Shown piece by piece: positions 12,130 through 23,879 of a stretch of 64,000 nt of DNA. The position numbers and the translations under genes are program-made. Origin of the DNA: Plasmodium brasilianum (Eukaryota; Apicomplexa; Aconoidasida; Haemosporida; Plasmodiidae); assembly GCF_023973825.1 (NCBI RefSeq), contig NC_090116.1, positions 558,001-622,000 of the forward strand, in the 5' to 3' direction. Each line of letters begins with the position of its first letter. The stretch's first letter is position 1. The notes below the pieces were generated by a model. That model was not told the origin of the DNA and made no database searches. It worked only from the letters and a program-made list of their open reading frames with translations.

Positions 12130-15100
12130 TTACCTCCTCCTGACACGTCCCGCCTGACCCGCATACAAATTTGCGTTTTCATTAGCTCTTGTTTTTTTCT
12201 TTGATTCGGGGTTTTGAAATGTTATAACGACAACTGATAGGTTGTCTAAGGACTTTCTCTTATACGCTAGTTGACATAGCGCTTCTGCAGCGACATCTGG
12301 ACTTGTACTTTCGACCAAAGACGTACGAACTGTATTAACTGCTTCCTGAGAAGTCATAACATCGAAAATCCCATCACAACAAATTATTAAAAATTCATCA
12401 TCATCAGTTAATTTGATTTGAAATAAATCTGGTTCACAAACTAATCCTTTTAATTTTTCTTTCGTCTTTTTGTCAAATGAACCAAAGCCTCTACATACTC
12501 CTAGACAACCTCCTAGGTAACCTTCATCATCTAATATACCTCCTGATTTTATAATACGCTCTTCTTCTTTTTTATTTGCACTTGCTCTATGATCTACTGT
12601 TACTACAACAGCCCTACCATTCTTGCTTAAAACACTTCTACTATCACCTATATTTGCAATATATAACACATTCTTAAATATGATACTAACACAAGCAGTA
12701 CTACCACTCGAAAAATTCGAATGATTATCTTCTTCATTATTAATAGTCTTTTTACATAAATGTTCATCCATAGACTCAAAAGCGTATTTTAGTGAATTAC
12801 ATATACCATTACCTTTTATAAAATACGAATAAACGTGTACATGCAATAATTTTTTTATAATATTTACTGCTTTCTCCCCATTATGACCATCATATATAGC
12901 ACAGTACATATAGTATGGGGGGGAGGTCTCTGCATTCTGCACTTTATACAGCATATCGTAGTATTCTTTGTCAAACAGTTCATCAATAGAGTTATTATTG
13001 TTACTGTTACCACTATTACTGCCACAAGTAGCACTACGATTCGTGCTCCCATTTTTACTTGTGTTCAAATTTCTATCGTTATTGTTTATATTACTCTCAT
13101 TAACTACCTCCCTGTATTCTTTGTTTATAAAATCGTTTATATTTTCTATAGTTATCACTCGGTCCTCATTATATGTTCTGTTTCCTTTGGACGTAAAAAA
13201 TCCTGACTTGAAATTGGTAAATGTTTCATTTTCGTTACTCTTTCCGTCCTTTTCATAAATTTTACATGATCTGCTATTCATACTGTTAATACTACTAAAA
13301 TTGCAATTGTCCTTAGTACTATACAAGTCCCTTCTATAATCTGTGCTTTGCTTTATATGAACATTTTTATCATCTTTTATTATATGCTCGTTTTGACTAA
13401 AGCACACTGTTTCCTCCTCTTTAGTAAAACTCATTGACTTACTACTTAAATAATCTATCTCTGTATTCTTTTTCTCTTCAATGTGTACATCTGTATGTTT
13501 ACTTTCTCCTATTTGATTACCTCTTTCTGATGATATATATACATTCTTCTCATAACTTACACTGTTGCTAATAAATGGTTTATCCCCTTCAGGTACTGCT
13601 GATATATGTATATCACCACTTCTTCTTTTTGCATTTACATAGACCATTTCGTTTTCCATCTTATGGTAAGAATATTCGTAATTCATAATTTCCCTATCGT
13701 GTGTCTTATCAAATGTAAAATGGTCCTCCTCAACCTCATTTGTTTTGCATACATTTCTGTAATAGGTCTCTTTTTTATTTATTTCTAAACCATCTTTTGA
13801 AAAACTATTTCTTTTTATGTCCTCGTTGCTATTTTTTTCGTTAATTGTATATGCGAAACTGCTATTATATTTTTCACTATTAACGGGGTAATATATTTGG
13901 GGATCCTCTGCATTTACACTATACTGTTTTTTCACATTGTTAGATTTTTCCTCTTCCTCCTTCTCTTTTTCTTCCGCTTTCTCCTCCTTTTCTTCCGTTT
14001 TCTCCTCCTTTTCTTCCGCTTTCTCCTCTTTTTCTTCCGCTTTCTCCTCCTTTTCTTCCGTTTTCTCCTCCTTTTCTTCCGCTTTCTCCTCTTTTTCTTC
14101 CGCTTTCTCCTCTTTCTCCCCTTTCTCTTTCGCTTTCTCCTTCTCTTTTTCTTCCATTTTCTCTTCTGATTCTTTTTCCTCTTCTCTCTTATTTCCATTA
14201 TTTTTCAAATAATTACCATATCTATCATACTCCAAACTAACGTACCTACACTCACTGCGTACATTACAATCGCTATGATAACTATAATTTTTCCATACTG
14301 TCGCAACGTTATTTCTGTTTCCACTGATACTACGAGTAAAGTGTGCGGGTGTGTCTAGACTTCCTCTATCTATGCTTAAACTGTATCCCTTGTCACGACC
14401 GCGTATCGTCGTGCAGCTACTTTCATCATTATTGTCCACATCGTTGTTATAACTGATGCTATTACAGTTATTATAGTCCACATTACTGGTGTAGTTACTT
14501 CTACCATTATACAATGTGTTGAACTTATGCGTCCTCAAGATATAATCCCCTTGTGAATACATCAGCTGCTTGTCGTTTTTACTTTCCACAACATAGATGC
14601 CATTTTTCGCGTGAACATGCTTATCGCTACAGTCGTCCGAATATCTACCAATTACATGTGCATCATTTTTTAAATCTTTAATATTGATGAGAAAATTTAA
14701 AAAGTATGTTCTACTATTAGGAGATGATACTATATTATTTGTGTAAAGATTAGAATTACTTACGTCTAAATTATATATAGATAATTCTATATAATTGTAA
14801 TTGCACTTTTTGTACTCCTCCCAAAAATTTTCCTTGAAAAATATGGAAACACCTATATACAATATTTCATATTCCTTGTCAAATATTATTGGCACAATAT
14901 AAAATTCATACTGCTTATTTTTAAAATTTGCATAATAATCTAACGTTGATATGAAATTTATCTTTTTCTTTTTCTTGTATTTAAAATCCTTGCACAGGTC
15001 TACATCTTTTTCATTATTTATGAAACATTTTAATTCATAATTGTTTAGTTGTTCTATTATATCATATATCTTTCCATATACATAAATCGAGTTATCATTT

Positions 15101-15132
15101 TCTATATTATCGTGTGTTTTTTTCATATGCAA
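12130..15132 (-). CDS. PPM1: PPM/PP2C-type Ser/Thr protein phosphatase, 1000 aa
   Basis: Metal-dependent protein phosphatase. The catalytic domain fills roughly residues 640-975 and shows the ordered PPM motifs: SKGNRTYNEDR (about 645-655), AIYDGHNGEK (about 744), SGSTACVSI, NIGDSRSVL, VTVDHRAS, RGFGSFDKK, LVCEPDLFQ, IICCDGIFDV (about 920) and DNLSVVVI (about 966). The Asp residues that bind Mn/Mg (DGH, DG, DN) are present, so it should be active. The N-terminal about 640 residues are not catalytic. They include a folded-looking start with aromatic strands, an Asn/Ser-rich region, and Glu/Lys heptad-like repeats (EEKAEEKEEKTEEKEEK-type, residues about 325-392). Intronless. Family assignment is firm. 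The symbol PPM1 rests on remembered synteny with RRP4 and is less sure. Confidence 0.93.
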   Translation of the reverse strand: MHMKKTHDNIENDNSIYVYGKIYDIIEQLNNYELKCFINNEKDVDLCKDFKYKKKKKINFISTLDYYANFKNKQYEFYIVPIIFDKEYEILYIGVSIFFKENFWEEYKKCNYNYIELSIYNLDVSNSNLYTNNIVSSPNSRTYFLNFLINIKDLKNDAHVIGRYSDDCSDKHVHAKNGIYVVESKNDKQLMYSQGDYILRTHKFNTLYNGRSNYTSNVDYNNCNSISYNNDVDNNDESSCTTIRGRDKGYSLSIDRGSLDTPAHFTRSISGNRNNVATVWKNYSYHSDCNVRSECRYVSLEYDRYGNYLKNNGNKREEEKESEEKMEEKEKEKAKEKGEKEEKAEEKEEKAEEKEEKTEEKEEKAEEKEEKAEEKEEKTEEKEEKAEEKEKEEEEKSNNVKKQYSVNAEDPQIYYPVNSEKYNSSFAYTINEKNSNEDIKRNSFSKDGLEINKKETYYRNVCKTNEVEEDHFTFDKTHDREIMNYEYSYHKMENEMVYVNAKRRSGDIHISAVPEGDKPFISNSVSYEKNVYISSERGNQIGESKHTDVHIEEKKNTEIDYLSSKSMSFTKEEETVCFSQNEHIIKDDKNVHIKQSTDYRRDLYSTKDNCNFSSINSMNSRSCKIYEKDGKSNENETFTNFKSGFFTSKGNRTYNEDRVITIENINDFINKEYREVVNESNINNNDRNLNTSKNGSTNRSATCGSNSGNSNNNNSIDELFDKEYYDMLYKVQNAETSPPYYMYCAIYDGHNGEKAVNIIKKLLHVHVYSYFIKGNGICNSLKYAFESMDEHLCKKTINNEEDNHSNFSSGSTACVSIIFKNVLYIANIGDSRSVLSKNGRAVVVTVDHRASANKKEEERIIKSGGILDDEGYLGGCLGVCRGFGSFDKKTKEKLKGLVCEPDLFQIKLTDDDEFLIICCDGIFDVMTSQEAVNTVRTSLVESTSPDVAAEALCQLAYKRKSLDNLSVVVITFQNPESKKKTRANENANLYAGQAGRVRRR
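13955..14155. repeat. coding Glu/Lys repeat in the phosphatase gene
   Basis: A tandem unit of about 21 bp (ctccttttcttccgctttct on +) encodes repeated KAEEKEE/KTEEKEE heptads. The antisense frames of this tract are long Phe/Leu- or Arg/Lys-rich shadows and were discarded. Confidence 0.85.
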
Positions 15133-16854
15133 ATTTAATTTATTTTTTTAAAAAAGAAAAATGATTATTATGAAAAAAGGAGGAGGAGACACAAAAGAAT
15201 ATACATGCTCATTCGTATGTATATTTGTTCATATATATTTATATTTACTCACATGGAGCTTATTCGTATGTACATTTTTACTGTGTTCATTCATATATAT
15301 ATATATATATATATATCGATTTATTTATTTACGTAAATAGATTCTGTAATAAATAATACAAATATAAAAATGCATTTCGTAAATTTCGCTCATTTCAAGT
15401 GTTTATGCATCCATTTTTACAGTTAAAAACAATCTACACGTTAAACAGATATTGCCAGTTAAACTAATATTACGAATTCGCAGAGTATATGTGTACATAT
15501 ATACATAAACAAAGGCACGTACATACATATATATATATATTTATATATTTATATATTTATATATTTATATTTATTTACTTGTTTATTTTTATGCATCCAT
15601 ATGTACCTACGCTTTAAAAGAGTACGTGTGCCACGTTTATACATGCTAAAAGTATGCATTATATGTGTATTTATTCGTATACTTAAATGTTCCATATGCT
15701 ATTCATATATACACATAAACTTAAGTACCCCATATGGCTATAAATGATTTTGGGGTTTTTTGATGCGTAAAATAGTTTGAAAGAGAAATGGAAAATACTT
15801 TTACTACACGTAAAAAAGAAACATAATTAAAATAAAAATTATATACAATAAAATGAAGTAAATTACGTGATGTAAATAAATGGACGCAAATTATGCTAAG
15901 TAAAAATTAAGAAAAAGGAATGGAAATAAAATGTACACGTAAAAAGGATATGTGAAAATAAAATTTTTACCAAAAAAAAGGAATTAAAATAAGATTTACT
16001 TGTTCAAAAACGTATATTTGTCAAATTTTTATTTCTAAAAAAAAAAAAAAAAAATTTATATATATATATAATATATATATTATACATATAATATATATAT
16101 ATATATATACATATATACATATATATATGCATATAGCTGTTAAAATACCCATATTTTTTACGTAAAAACCTAATTTTAATTAAATGATTGTGTACCTTAT
16201 AGATAAAAATAAAATTTTCTTTTTTTTTATTTATACATAAATGTATAAGCAAAAATTAAAATTTACAAAAGGTCGAGTGAAAAAAGGCAAGCAAAATCGG
16301 GGTGCCCGCTTATTTTTCTTTTTATCTTATATTCAAATGTACACATTTCGCACTTAAATAATTACATAATTAGATAATTGAAATGTGTACATGTATGTAT
16401 ATATGTAAGTAAAGCCCTAAATACCCAAGTACATAGACTCGTGAATACATATACATACAACTTACCGGATGAGTGATATAATATTTCCAACGCATCCAAC
16501 AGTTGCTAAGTAAAATTTTTGTTATACATATATATATTTGTACACATATGTGCACGTGTGTACATACATGTGCATATCTGTTTATATATATATATATATA
16601 TATATTGCATATCGTATGCACATATATTTTTCCTGCCTTCTTTCTTTTTAGCGCCCCCTTAAATTTTTTTTTTTTTTTTTTTTTTTTTTGCTAAAAAAAG
16701 AGATTTAAATTTTTAAGGGTTTTAATAGCTGCCAAATGAGGTCGCTGTTCTGGTGAATTTATTTAAAATTGACTATCGAGAAAAATCATATTTATATATG
16801 TTAATATAAGTTGCCTCGTTTTAAAAACATTGCACAATAACCTGTACGTGGGTT

Positions 16855-16893
<39 letters not shown>

Positions 16894-18339
16894 ACCCATA
16901 TATATACACATACATATGCGTACATGCAGCTAAATACGCGCTTACGTTTCCCTGTGCTTAAACATTTTTACGAATGACAACATTCTCGTGTGTAGAAGTA
17001 TTTTATAAAAATATGGTTATGCCCTTATAAAAATATATACTGCAAATGCTTAAAAATTATTCCACAAATAATATAACTTTAACAAATACTTTATTTTATT
17101 TTTATAAAATATCATTTTTTATGCACAATATTTGAGGGGTAACTAAAACTTCATTTTGCGTATGCTGTTATAAATTATACCACCAAAAAATAAATTTACC
17201 TTTTTTTGCTCAAGTATGAAAAAGAACGAAAAAAAAAAAAAGAAAAAAAAAGGACAAAAGGACAAAATAATAAGCTCATACATATGTTTATTTTGCACAG
17301 TTATGACTTGTACATGCCTTTTTGTGGCAAAAATTAAACGGATTACAATATCTCTATATGAGAAATAATCTTTACACTAATTAGGTTATTTAGAATTTTC
17401 TTTTATTGATAAATGCAAAGTCCAAATTACGAAGAAATATTCTTCGCATATGTTAACACCCTTTTTAAGAGCTCATTTCTCTTTGTTCTTGAGGCAAACG
17501 TAACATTTGCTATAAAAATGTTTTTTCAGAAATTTTTTTTCCTCCTCAAATTCTTCTTATCAGCTGTTGAGTAAAAACGAGCAAAAGGACTTAAACGCCG
17601 GATCTTTATTTTATTTTTTTTTATTTTATTATTTATTTTATTTTATTTTATTTCTTCTATATTAATTTTTTTTTTTTTTTTTCTTTCCTCGCATATAATA
17701 GTTTAATGAAAGGGCTCTACAAAAAATAAGATAAAAACGGGAAAAATGCTTTAAAAAGGCTAGATTTTTAAAACAAAATTACTTCTTTTCCCAGTTCTAT
17801 AGAAGTACAAATTGTAGTATTTTAAATACTTTAAATATGCAAAATGAAAGTCTTGAGTGTTTAGCTGCCATTTTACTGCTTTTAAAAAAGATAACATTTT
17901 TTTTTTTTTTTTTTTTTTCCTATGTAGCATTGCTTCTTAACATTTTAAGGTTTAAATATATATGCATATATATATATAATGTATAAAAGTGCTACTTTTG
18001 TGAAGCCTCTTTAAAGTTATTTAGTAAGAGGATTGGCGCATATAAAAAAATCTGTAAGTTGTGTTACATATAGGATATATTACTAAGCAGGTTATAAAAT
18101 AGCCGAGAGAGAAACGAAATATACAGAGGGTAAAAAGGAAAAGGTTGCTCTACCCCAACATTATTTATACGGTTATTGCGTAAATAGGTATATTTATAAA
18201 ACACGTGAGTAGTACGTACGTGCTCTTGTTCGTTACGCTTCTTCCACACGTGTCTGGCTTATACCTGTGTTCTTGAGTCCCAAAAAAGGGCTTTCAAACA
18301 AACACGGCTTGGTACAAAAGGTTCATTGTTTTATCCCCA
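15133..18339. other. 3.2 kb head-to-head spacer with possible small minus-strand exons
   Basis: This separates the divergently transcribed phosphatase and RRP4 genes, so it holds both promoters. It contains (TA)n tracts (about 15296-15316, 16090-16110, 16857-16890) and long T runs. On the minus strand, 16466-16505 is flanked by a good acceptor (acttag) and a consensus donor (GTAAGT), and a frame reads QLLDALEILYHSS. Near 17560 there is an open stretch reading RRLSPFARFYSTADKKNLRR, and a T-rich acceptor followed by NKNLTNIRF and a stop lies at about 16010-16040. I cannot join these into one gene. Confidence 0.35.
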
Positions 18340-19320
18340 ATGGATATGCGTATAACTACTCCATACGACGAAGAACTGGAAGATATAGAAGAATTCAACA
18401 ACTGGATGCAAGCCCGTGAAATGCTTAAACATAATAAGTCATATTTAAATAAAAATGTTGATAGTGCTTGTCCGAATATTAAAAAGTTGGTATTACCAGG
18501 GGAAGCAGTGTTAAGTAAGGAAGATAAAGGTCGTTTTTTAAAAGGTAGTGGGTTATATGAAGAGAATGAAAATTTTTATGCATGTATATTAGGTACAGTA
18601 AACTATATAAACAAATTAGTGTATGTTGAACCATTAAGAGGAAAATATACAGGAGCAGTAGGAGATCTATTAGTGGGTAAAATAAAAGATATAAATAATG
18701 ACAAATGGGTGGTTGAAATAGGTTCATATTGTAGAGCTTTATTATCTATTTCTCAAACAAATATTAGCTTATTTAGTCAAAGAATAAGATTATATAATGA
18801 TGTTATAAATATGATTAATATATATAAGCCTAATGATATTATAGCATGTGAAGTACAAAGAATTTTAAATGATGGTTGTATTATTTTACATACTAGATCA
18901 TCTATCTATGGTAAATTAACTAATGGAGTTTTAATCACTGTCCCACAAACTCTAATACAAAATCAAAAGAAACATATTTTTGTGTTTTCATGTAATGTTC
19001 AAATTATCCTAGGTATGAATGGTTATATATGGATTTCATCTCCTCTAAAAAAGTCAAAGGATACTAACCCCAATAGTATTGATGAAGATATTGAAGGGAA
19101 CAAATTTGAAGAAGTTGATGATAATACTAGAAAAAATATTAGTATCATTAGTAATATTATTAAATTACTAGCAAAGTATCATATTAATATTAATTATGAT
19201 ATTATTACTAAAATATATATGCAATACACCACCAATAAAAACAATACCACCAGCTATATTTTAAAACCTTATGTGTCTGATTCGTACCTATTCAATTATA
19301 TTGATAAGTTTATTAAATGA
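18340..19320 (+). CDS. RRP4: exosome complex RNA-binding subunit RRP4, 326 aa
   Basis: Cap subunit of the RNA exosome, which guides RNA to the 3'-5' nuclease core in nucleus and cytoplasm. Three-part architecture is visible. An N-terminal domain has KLVLPGEAV (the family's ..v.PGe.. strand). An S1 domain spans roughly residues 70-145 (ACILGTVNYINKLVYVEPL, YTGAVGDLLVGKIKDI, WVVEIGSYCRALLSIS). A KH domain spans about 190-235 and ends in ILGMNGYIWIS, the Rrp4 form of the KH G-x-N-G-x-I/W motif. The length fits the family (about 290-360). An Asn/Ile-rich C-terminal tail is present. Intronless, with the start just upstream of MDMRITTPYDEEL. It is divergently arranged with the phosphatase gene. Confidence 0.95.
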   Translation: MDMRITTPYDEELEDIEEFNNWMQAREMLKHNKSYLNKNVDSACPNIKKLVLPGEAVLSKEDKGRFLKGSGLYEENENFYACILGTVNYINKLVYVEPLRGKYTGAVGDLLVGKIKDINNDKWVVEIGSYCRALLSISQTNISLFSQRIRLYNDVINMINIYKPNDIIACEVQRILNDGCIILHTRSSIYGKLTNGVLITVPQTLIQNQKKHIFVFSCNVQIILGMNGYIWISSPLKKSKDTNPNSIDEDIEGNKFEEVDDNTRKNISIISNIIKLLAKYHININYDIITKIYMQYTTNKNNTTSYILKPYVSDSYLFNYIDKFIK

Positions 19321-20316
19321 GCCCACTGCAATTCAATTTTGTGGGGTAAAATGGGTAAAATGGCTTATCATTTGGTGTATACGCTATTTATTTATTTTTT
19401 TCGGTAAAAATTACAACAACATGCCGTAGGACGAAGGTGTGAGACATTCATCTATGCGTAACGTTATCTTAATTTTTTACAATCTTACTATCCTACTGTT
19501 TTGTTATTTTGTTATTTTACTATTTTTTTATTTTACTATTTTTTTATTTTACTATTTTTTTATTTTACTATTTTTTAATTTTACTATTTTTTAATTTTTT
19601 TTTTTTTTTTGGATGACCAGTTTATCTTCCCATAAGCAAGCCATTGAATTGTGTTTATATCTTTAAATGTTACCCCTTTCAATTTAAGGTAATTTTTTTT
19701 GTCGTTTAAGTGGATTTGCCAAATGTAAGTAAAAAGTTAACATCTCATAAACGGGGGACTAAACGGATGGATATGTACGTATGTATATATATATGTAAGT
19801 ATTTATGCTTATGTATGTATGCATATGTATACATGGGTTTATGGGCACCATGTAAATAATGGAATTAAAAGGCCGTTTTTCAAATTATTGATACCTATGC
19901 TAACGCACACACACGTGAAGTGAAATGCAAGACTGTATCGTTATCATACATGTGTACAACTGCATATATGAATGCGTCAGATCATCGTAAAGTCTTTTTT
20001 TTTTTTTTTTCTTGTTATTTGGTTATATCGTTACTTTATTTTTTATTTTATTTTATTTTTTTTTTTCCCTTTAATTTCAAATTCTAAATGGCTTCCATCT
20101 GTAGATGAAAAAGAAATACGGTAAGTGTGAAATTGGAAAAATTGTTTAAATAAGCAAAATTAGCAATTATATGTACATAATTTTTTTTTTTTTTTATTCT
20201 CCACTCATATGCCCTCTTCTTTTCTTCTGTTCTTTCTTCTTTTTAACTCATTATGCATGCTTGGGACCCTTGAAAAGAGTGCTTTTATTTTATGAACTTA
20301 ATTTTTCTTCTTATGT
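19321..20316. other. intergenic
   Basis: Convergent spacer between RRP4 and the coiled-coil gene. T-rich tandem units (ttttactattttttta) occur near 19510-19590. A minus-strand acceptor-like site (tttttcatctacag, about 20100) precedes a short open stretch GSHLEFEIKGKKK. No complete gene could be built. Confidence 0.45.
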
Positions 20317-20955
20317 TTAAGTCTTCTTCATATTTAAGACAACAGTTTGCATTTTATTTTTCAAAATTTCATGATTTTTTCTACTACTTTTTAAATGAAG
20401 CTGCAAATATTTTCTGTCTTTTTTAAATTTTTCCATTTCTTTATGCATTTTATCTTTATCATTCACCAATTTGTGGTACTTCTTACTATTCTGATCAACG
20501 TTTTCTTTCATTATATTTATTCTGGATTTCATATAATTTATATCATTATCAATAATTTCTTGAGCTTTGGACATTTTATGTTTATTCTTTTTTAAAATTG
20601 ATATCCTACTTTTATATGCATTATTCTTATTAATTTCAGACGCTATATTATCCTCAAGATAAGAATTTTCTTCATCAAATTGTTTAATATTTTTTTCTAA
20701 TTTTTTTAATTCTTTATTACCATCTGATAATTCTTTGTTTAGCTTTTTTGTCATAGCTTCTAGTTGTTTTATTCTATGGATAGAATTTATAATGCCTTCT
20801 CTATTCTTTTTTAACTTTAGCGATATAAAATTTGTGTAATTGTTCATATTAACAGATACTTCCTTTACATCTTTTAAATTAATTGAATCTATTTTGTTTA
20901 TTATTTCATTTTCCGATACGTTTTGTCTCATCTTTTTTTTCTCTGTTACATTCAT
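20317..20955 (-). CDS. coiled-coil protein of unknown function, 212 aa
   Basis: I chose the ATG at 20955 (MNVTEKKKMRQNV). The frame stays open up to 21054, but that extension is a Phe-rich translation of a poly(T)-type tract and is unlikely to be protein. From about residue 50 almost the whole chain is charged helix with heptad character (IHRIKQLEAMTKKLNKELSD, KELKKLEKNIKQFDEENSYL), so it probably forms a long coiled coil. No catalytic motif, signal peptide or membrane segment is seen. The function is unknown; a cytoskeletal or centriolar/kinetochore role is possible but unsupported. Confidence 0.7.
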   Translation of the reverse strand: MNVTEKKKMRQNVSENEIINKIDSINLKDVKEVSVNMNNYTNFISLKLKKNREGIINSIHRIKQLEAMTKKLNKELSDGNKELKKLEKNIKQFDEENSYLEDNIASEINKNNAYKSRISILKKNKHKMSKAQEIIDNDINYMKSRINIMKENVDQNSKKYHKLVNDKDKMHKEMEKFKKDRKYLQLHLKSSRKNHEILKNKMQTVVLNMKKT

Positions 20956-21570
20956 CTTAAATGAACGGATGTAAGGATATAGAAGGAATGATTTTATCAA
21001 GTAGCTAATAGTGCAAGGGAATGCATATAAAAAAAAAAAAAAAAAAAAATACACTATAGGCAGTGATTAATTCAATCAAGTTGATACTACTTATTGACAA
21101 AGGGGGGGAACACTGCACCTTTGTTCATTACTCAGGTGCAAACATATATCTGTACGGGTGTGTGTGGGCATATATGTACATGTACGGATATATAAATGTT
21201 TGTATATAAATGTATATGAGAATATACGAACTTGCGAACACACGGCGATTAAGAGAAAAGTCCAGCTTTATTTTTTAAACAGAAATTACATTTTGTAAGG
21301 AGCCATAAAATTAGCAGTAAAAGTCGTAAAAACAAAAACAACAACAAAAGAAAACGTGGTGAACAAATGAACGAATAAAAATGCATGTACAATGCATATA
21401 ACAATATGTCTAATGAGAAGGTCTTTAAACAATTCCTTATAAAAACACAATACTTTTTTTAACAAAAAAAAAAGGGAATAATATACTTTTTTATAAGACT
21501 TAACTTTTTAATTAGAACAAATGGACAACGTTTAATTATGTACACGCATATACAAATGTGTACGTATTTT

Positions 21571-21765
21571 AATATGAATTGAAATTATAATATGAATTGA
21601 AATTATAATATGAATTGAAATTATAATATGAATTGAAATTATAATATGAATTGAATTATAATATGAATTGAAGTTATAATATGAATTGAAGTTATAATAT
21701 GAATTGAAATTATAATATGAATTAAAGTTATAATATGAATTAAAGTTTTAATTTGAATTTGTATT
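21571..21765. repeat. 18-bp minisatellite
   Basis: About ten tandem copies of aatatgaattgaaattat. Later copies drift to gaattgaagttat and gaattaaagttat, and one copy lacks a base. Confidence 0.9.
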
Positions 21766-23344
21766 AAAATTATAAATTTTTTTTTTTTTTTTTACAGCTT
21801 TTTAGACATATGCATACGAATTTTTAAAAATACCCAAATGATGGATATATATTTGTACGTATAAAAAAAAGGGGTACAAAATTATAAGCTCATAAGCTAC
21901 CTTTACATGTGCTTATTTTTTTTCGTTACATTTTTTTTTTTCTTTTGTGTGCATAAGACAAAGAACGAAAAAAAAAACAACAAAAATGAAAAAAAAAAAA
22001 AAAAAAAAAAAAAAACAAAAAATGGAAAAAAAAACAACAAAAATGAAAAAAAAAAAAACACAAAATGACCTTTATTAGGTAAACCAGTTAACAATTTGCA
22101 CCTTGCCCATTGAATACTGACTCAAGAATAATTTGAGAAAAAGGTATGTTGCATTTGAATTAGTGCAGACATTTCTGCTTATTATGTGTTACGCGTTATG
22201 CGTTATATGTTAAGTGTTATGGTAAGTGTGCTATGTATTATGTTTTATGAGTTATAGTTAGTTATATATCACTTAATTGTGCTTTTACCTGCGATGTTAC
22301 GCCATAGACATTGTAGCATTCAGCCAAAGGATGTTACACATTTTTTATATGCCCTTTTACCAATATATTAAAGGAACAACGTTATACTTGGTAATGTGTG
22401 TACATGCTGTTATTTTTCTTATCTTTATCTCTAACTTCTGTCTCTATCTTTTTTTTATTTCATGTACCTATGGCATCTCACGCAGTTTTGTATACTATAT
22501 ATGAACACCCCAAATACATTAATCCTTTTAAATATTACGCTTTACAGTTTATTTTGTAATCCGTGTAAGCACTTATTAAAAGAACGTAATTTATTTTTCA
22601 CATGAAGATTTTAAATCTTTCGCTTGATTTTTTAAAATAAATAAAACGAAAAAAAATGGGAAAGAGAAACTTCCAGTTTTGTCAAACTTCTTCTCTCCAG
22701 TTATAGTTTATTCATATTATGTTGCAATAATGTTTTTTTTTTTTTTTTTTTTCCTTTTTTCTCTTTTATATTTCACCTATTATATTCTATCCTTTATGTT
22801 TTATGCATAACATTTATCCATTAACATTTCGAATTATATTTTTTTTTTTTTTTTTTTTAAATATTATGCCAAACATAATATTAATACGCGCGTGTGCGAA
22901 GCGAGTACATATATTCGCTTAATACCTTTACCTACATTTTGAAATAGTTCAGTTCCATTTTTACAAATAAACACGATGCGTGTGATACTTAGAAATTTTG
23001 AAATTAAATTGACTTTTATTTTGGCACATGGTTAATTAAATCAATGTGCCGGTTATATGATTTTTTTTATTTTTCAAAAATTACACAAGTGAACACGGAT
23101 GAAATGTTATACATAAGCACATACGCACATACGTACACACGTGCATACGTACATACATATATGCATATATACATATGTACATATATGTGTACGTATATAT
23201 AATGCAAAAGTGAGAAATATCCAACCAAAAGGAAAAAAACTACTTATTTAATATCATCTTAATATTTTCTTTTTCATTTTCCTCGCCTATTACACTTTCA
23301 CATATTTTTACGAGTTAATTTTGCGTTTATTCCTTTTTTTGAGT

Positions 23345-23480
23345 TAATTACTTTTTTTACGTTTTTTGCGTTTTTTGCGTTTTTTGCATTTTTTACTTTT
23401 TTTACCTTTTTTGCGTTTTTTGCATTTTTTACTTTTTTTACCTTTTTTGCGTTTTTTACTATTTTTGCTTTTTTCGCAAT
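23345..23480. repeat. T-rich degenerate tandem repeat
   Basis: Repeated gcgttttttgcg / gcattttttactttttttacc blocks of about 10 to 40 bp order lie in the upstream region of FES1. Confidence 0.6.
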
Positions 23481-23879
23481 TTTTTTTTTTTTTTGTTTTT
23501 TTTAATTTAGAAAATTAATTTGAATTTTTTTAATCATTTCGCTATTTTTTATTATTAATCATACCTACAGAGGATAACTCGCTTAAGAGGGATCATTATA
23601 TGCATATTGTTTTGGTTAAAAGGAAGAACTTTTATAATTATGCACGTAAATTCGTTAATGCAAGTGTTAATGCGTGTACGTGTGTGCCAATATATTTGTA
23701 TGTATATGTATATCTGTATGTGAATATCTGTGTTTGTATGGACGCGTACCAGTGGCACTGCCTTAACATTTTCCCATTCCCGTGCAGTTAAACTACTTTC
23801 AAATTAGCAAAAAAAAAAAAAAAAAAAAAAATATATATGTACATATATATATATATATATAAAACTGGGAACGTATAAT

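Larger units (their letters stand above)
20956..23879. other. 2.9 kb head-to-head spacer
   Basis: Promoter region shared by the coiled-coil gene (-) and FES1 (+). It contains the 18-bp array at about 21571, mirrored A-run blocks at 21990-22060, T-rich gcgttttttgcg units at 23345-23480 and a (TA)n near 23850. A minus-strand stretch around 22090-22350 has exon-like pieces: CATCGCAG followed by GTAAAAG at about 22288, and GGGCAAG followed by GTGCAA at about 22105. I could not assemble a protein from them. Confidence 0.45.

Noticed and set aside
13897..14212. Phe/Leu-, Ser/Phe- and Arg/Lys-rich open frames
   Set aside because: Shadows of the Glu/Lys coding repeat of the phosphatase.
20956..21054. 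33-residue N-terminal extension of the coiled-coil protein
   Set aside because: Made of a Phe run from a poly(T)-type tract plus a random hydrophobic stretch. The downstream Met fits a normal start.
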